Assembly (NCBI RefSeq): GCF_041734735.1
Contig: NC_134882.1
Span: 25,075,777-25,139,776 of the forward strand
Direction of reading: 5' to 3'
Origin: Babylonia areolata
Taxonomy: Eukaryota; Mollusca; Gastropoda; Neogastropoda; Buccinidae
DNA: 64,000 nucleotides
Each line of letters starts with the position of its first letter. The first letter of the stretch is position 1. Shown here in pieces: positions 62,908-64,000 of this stretch. Both the position numbers and the translations under genes were made by a program. The notes under the pieces were generated by a model that worked only from the letters and a program-made list of their open reading frames with translations, was not told where the DNA came from and ran no database searches.

Positions 62908-63000
62908 TTTGACATGGTAAGTATATTTAACACCAAACATGGAGTATAATACAAACTCCTCCTTTTGGTGTCATATACTGTACCATGTCAAACTGATGCA
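62908..63000. repeat. Internal complementary region of DIRS element C
   Basis: 62908-62962 is complementary, base for base, to the outer end of the 3' terminal repeat. 62963-63000 corresponds to the outer end of the 5' terminal repeat (compare the complement of 13655-13692). This two-part block is what DIRS elements are thought to use to circularise their DNA. Confidence 0.88.
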
Positions 63001-64000
63001 GAATTTAAAGCAAATGGAGGAGGGCAACGCCTACTGGTTCATATGGGGAGCCCTTGTAACTGAGACGGCAGTGTTAGCCGCGACAAAGGAAATCCCCTTG
63101 GAACCGTCAGCCCTGGTCATACGGAAATTCCTGAGGTAGAAGTTGATGAAGGGATTCTCAGACGGCCAGAAGGCTGCCTCCAAGACATGCTGCGTTGGCA
63201 CTGAGTGCTGGAAAGCAGCCGAAGTAGCTATGGCCCGCACTTCGTGTGCCCTGGGATGAAGACAGCTGATATCCCTGTGTGCATGAGAGTAGGCTCTACG
63301 AATGACTTGGGAAACCTGGCGGGAAATGGTGCCTGCAGCAATGTCTTTCTTGTAATTCTCATTGAGGGAGATGAGCAGACACCTCTGAGAAGAACGCCTA
63401 TGGTGAGACCTATCCCAATAATATTTGAGACACCGAACAGGACAGGTGCCTATCCTCATCATCTTGGGCAAGAATATCAGACAAAGGTCTGACCCTCGGA
63501 GAGGGGGAAGGAACCTCAGGGTCTTGGTTCTTAGCCAGAAACTCTGGAAGGAAACGAATAGTGATGGAACCATCTCTGTGGAAGGCCAGATCTTGTGGCA
63601 TTCCACTAAGCCCATGCAGCTCACTTCTACGACTGCCTGTGGGCAGCCACAGAAGGAAAGTGGTCTTGAGGGTGAGGATGTCAAAAGGAATAGTCCCCAA
63701 TGGTAGGAAGGGCTGTTTTCGAATGAAATCCAGCACCAGGAACAAGTCCCAGAGGGGCACTCTTCTGGGGTCTCTAGCTTCCTTCAGAGGGGCACCCCTA
63801 GCCACCTCTCTGAGCAGGCAATCCGCTTCAAAGGCGGAACCACCTAGCTGTTTGCATTGTGGTACAGAAGGCAGACCTGTACCCTCGCACAGAACTAGCA
63901 GACAGGATGAACCGAGGAGCAGAGAGCCAGAAAGTTGGCCAGCTGCATGCTCGTAAGGTTCGTAGGGGTAATGCCCTGAGCTGTACACCACCGCAACCAT

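Larger units (their letters stand above)
55805..64000. repeat. Right copy (C) of the 8-kb duplicated segment
   Basis: Matches 1-8750 in order and orientation. This copy has open RanGAP1 exons and longer LINE and recombinase frames, so it is the more trustworthy version. The match continues to the window edge and probably beyond it. Confidence 0.85.
62656..64000 (-). mobile_element. DIRS-type retrotransposon fossil, copy C, cut by window edge
   Basis: 3' end of a second DIRS-type element, matching 7359-8750. From the outer end inward: inverted terminal repeat (62656-62845), internal complementary region (62908-63000), then a tyrosine recombinase gene running off the window on the minus strand. 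Recombinase signatures are RRSELHGLSGMP, the H-x-x-R box in HPRAHEVRAIATSAAF, and NPFINFYLRNF with the likely Tyr. It looks less damaged than copy A, with at least one break in the recombinase region. It appears fairly young by the identity of its repeats. Confidence 0.9.

Noticed and set aside
1-64000. CRISPR arrays, tRNA or rRNA genes
   Set aside because: I looked for regularly spaced short repeats and tRNA-like cloverleaf patterns and saw none; repeats present are microsatellites and transposon parts.

Overview
This window is eukaryotic, intron-rich DNA that is very dense in repeats. The mix points to a marine lophotrochozoan, most likely a gastropod mollusc: RTE-like, I-like and L2-like LINEs, DIRS-type tyrosine-recombinase retrotransposons, piggyBac and mariner elements, many (GT)n and (GA)n tracts, and a 2A-bearing LINE fragment. 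The organism is an inference; no species-diagnostic gene is present. A 100-base run of N (20823-20922) marks a scaffold join.

The one clearly recognisable host gene is RanGAP1 (Ran GTPase-activating protein, leucine-rich-repeat part). Five exons lie on the minus strand, each with consensus splice sites and compatible phases: 57417-57551, 56945-57103, 28453-28566, 27304-27403 and 23631-23715. One intron is about 28.4 kb and is filled with mobile elements. The acidic region and C-terminal domain of RanGAP1 were not found.

Layout. 1-8750 is a noisy second copy of 55805-64000. It carries broken RanGAP1 exons, a degraded RTE-like LINE and the start of a DIRS-type element that runs on to 13692. 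13.7-16.6 kb is microsatellite-rich. 16.6-19.7 kb is a candidate DNA transposon with a two-exon gene (BED-like zinc finger plus a PCNA-box-like tail). 19.7-22.5 kb holds three piggyBac remnants around the assembly gap. 23.6-28.6 kb holds three RanGAP1 exons, an L2-like LINE and a 2A-bearing LINE fragment. 29.4-32.3 kb has a LINE tail, a Ty3/gypsy fossil and a duplicated 330-bp repeat. 33.3-35.8 kb has a foldback candidate and a TTAA-flanked element. 35.9-41.0 kb is a nested block: a mariner element inside an L2-like LINE, abutting an RTE-like LINE that is itself split by another insert. 41057-47060 is a full-length I-like LINE with a 13-bp target-site duplication. 49.3-53.2 kb holds the most unusual unit, a transposase-like gene with a canonical PCNA box and an OTU-protease module. 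53.5-62.5 kb has two closely similar RTE-like LINEs in inverted orientation flanking two RanGAP1 exons. A second DIRS element runs off the right edge.

Apart from RanGAP1, essentially all coding sequence belongs to mobile elements in various stages of decay. The indel-rich divergence between the left copy and the right copy suggests an assembly problem as much as biology.
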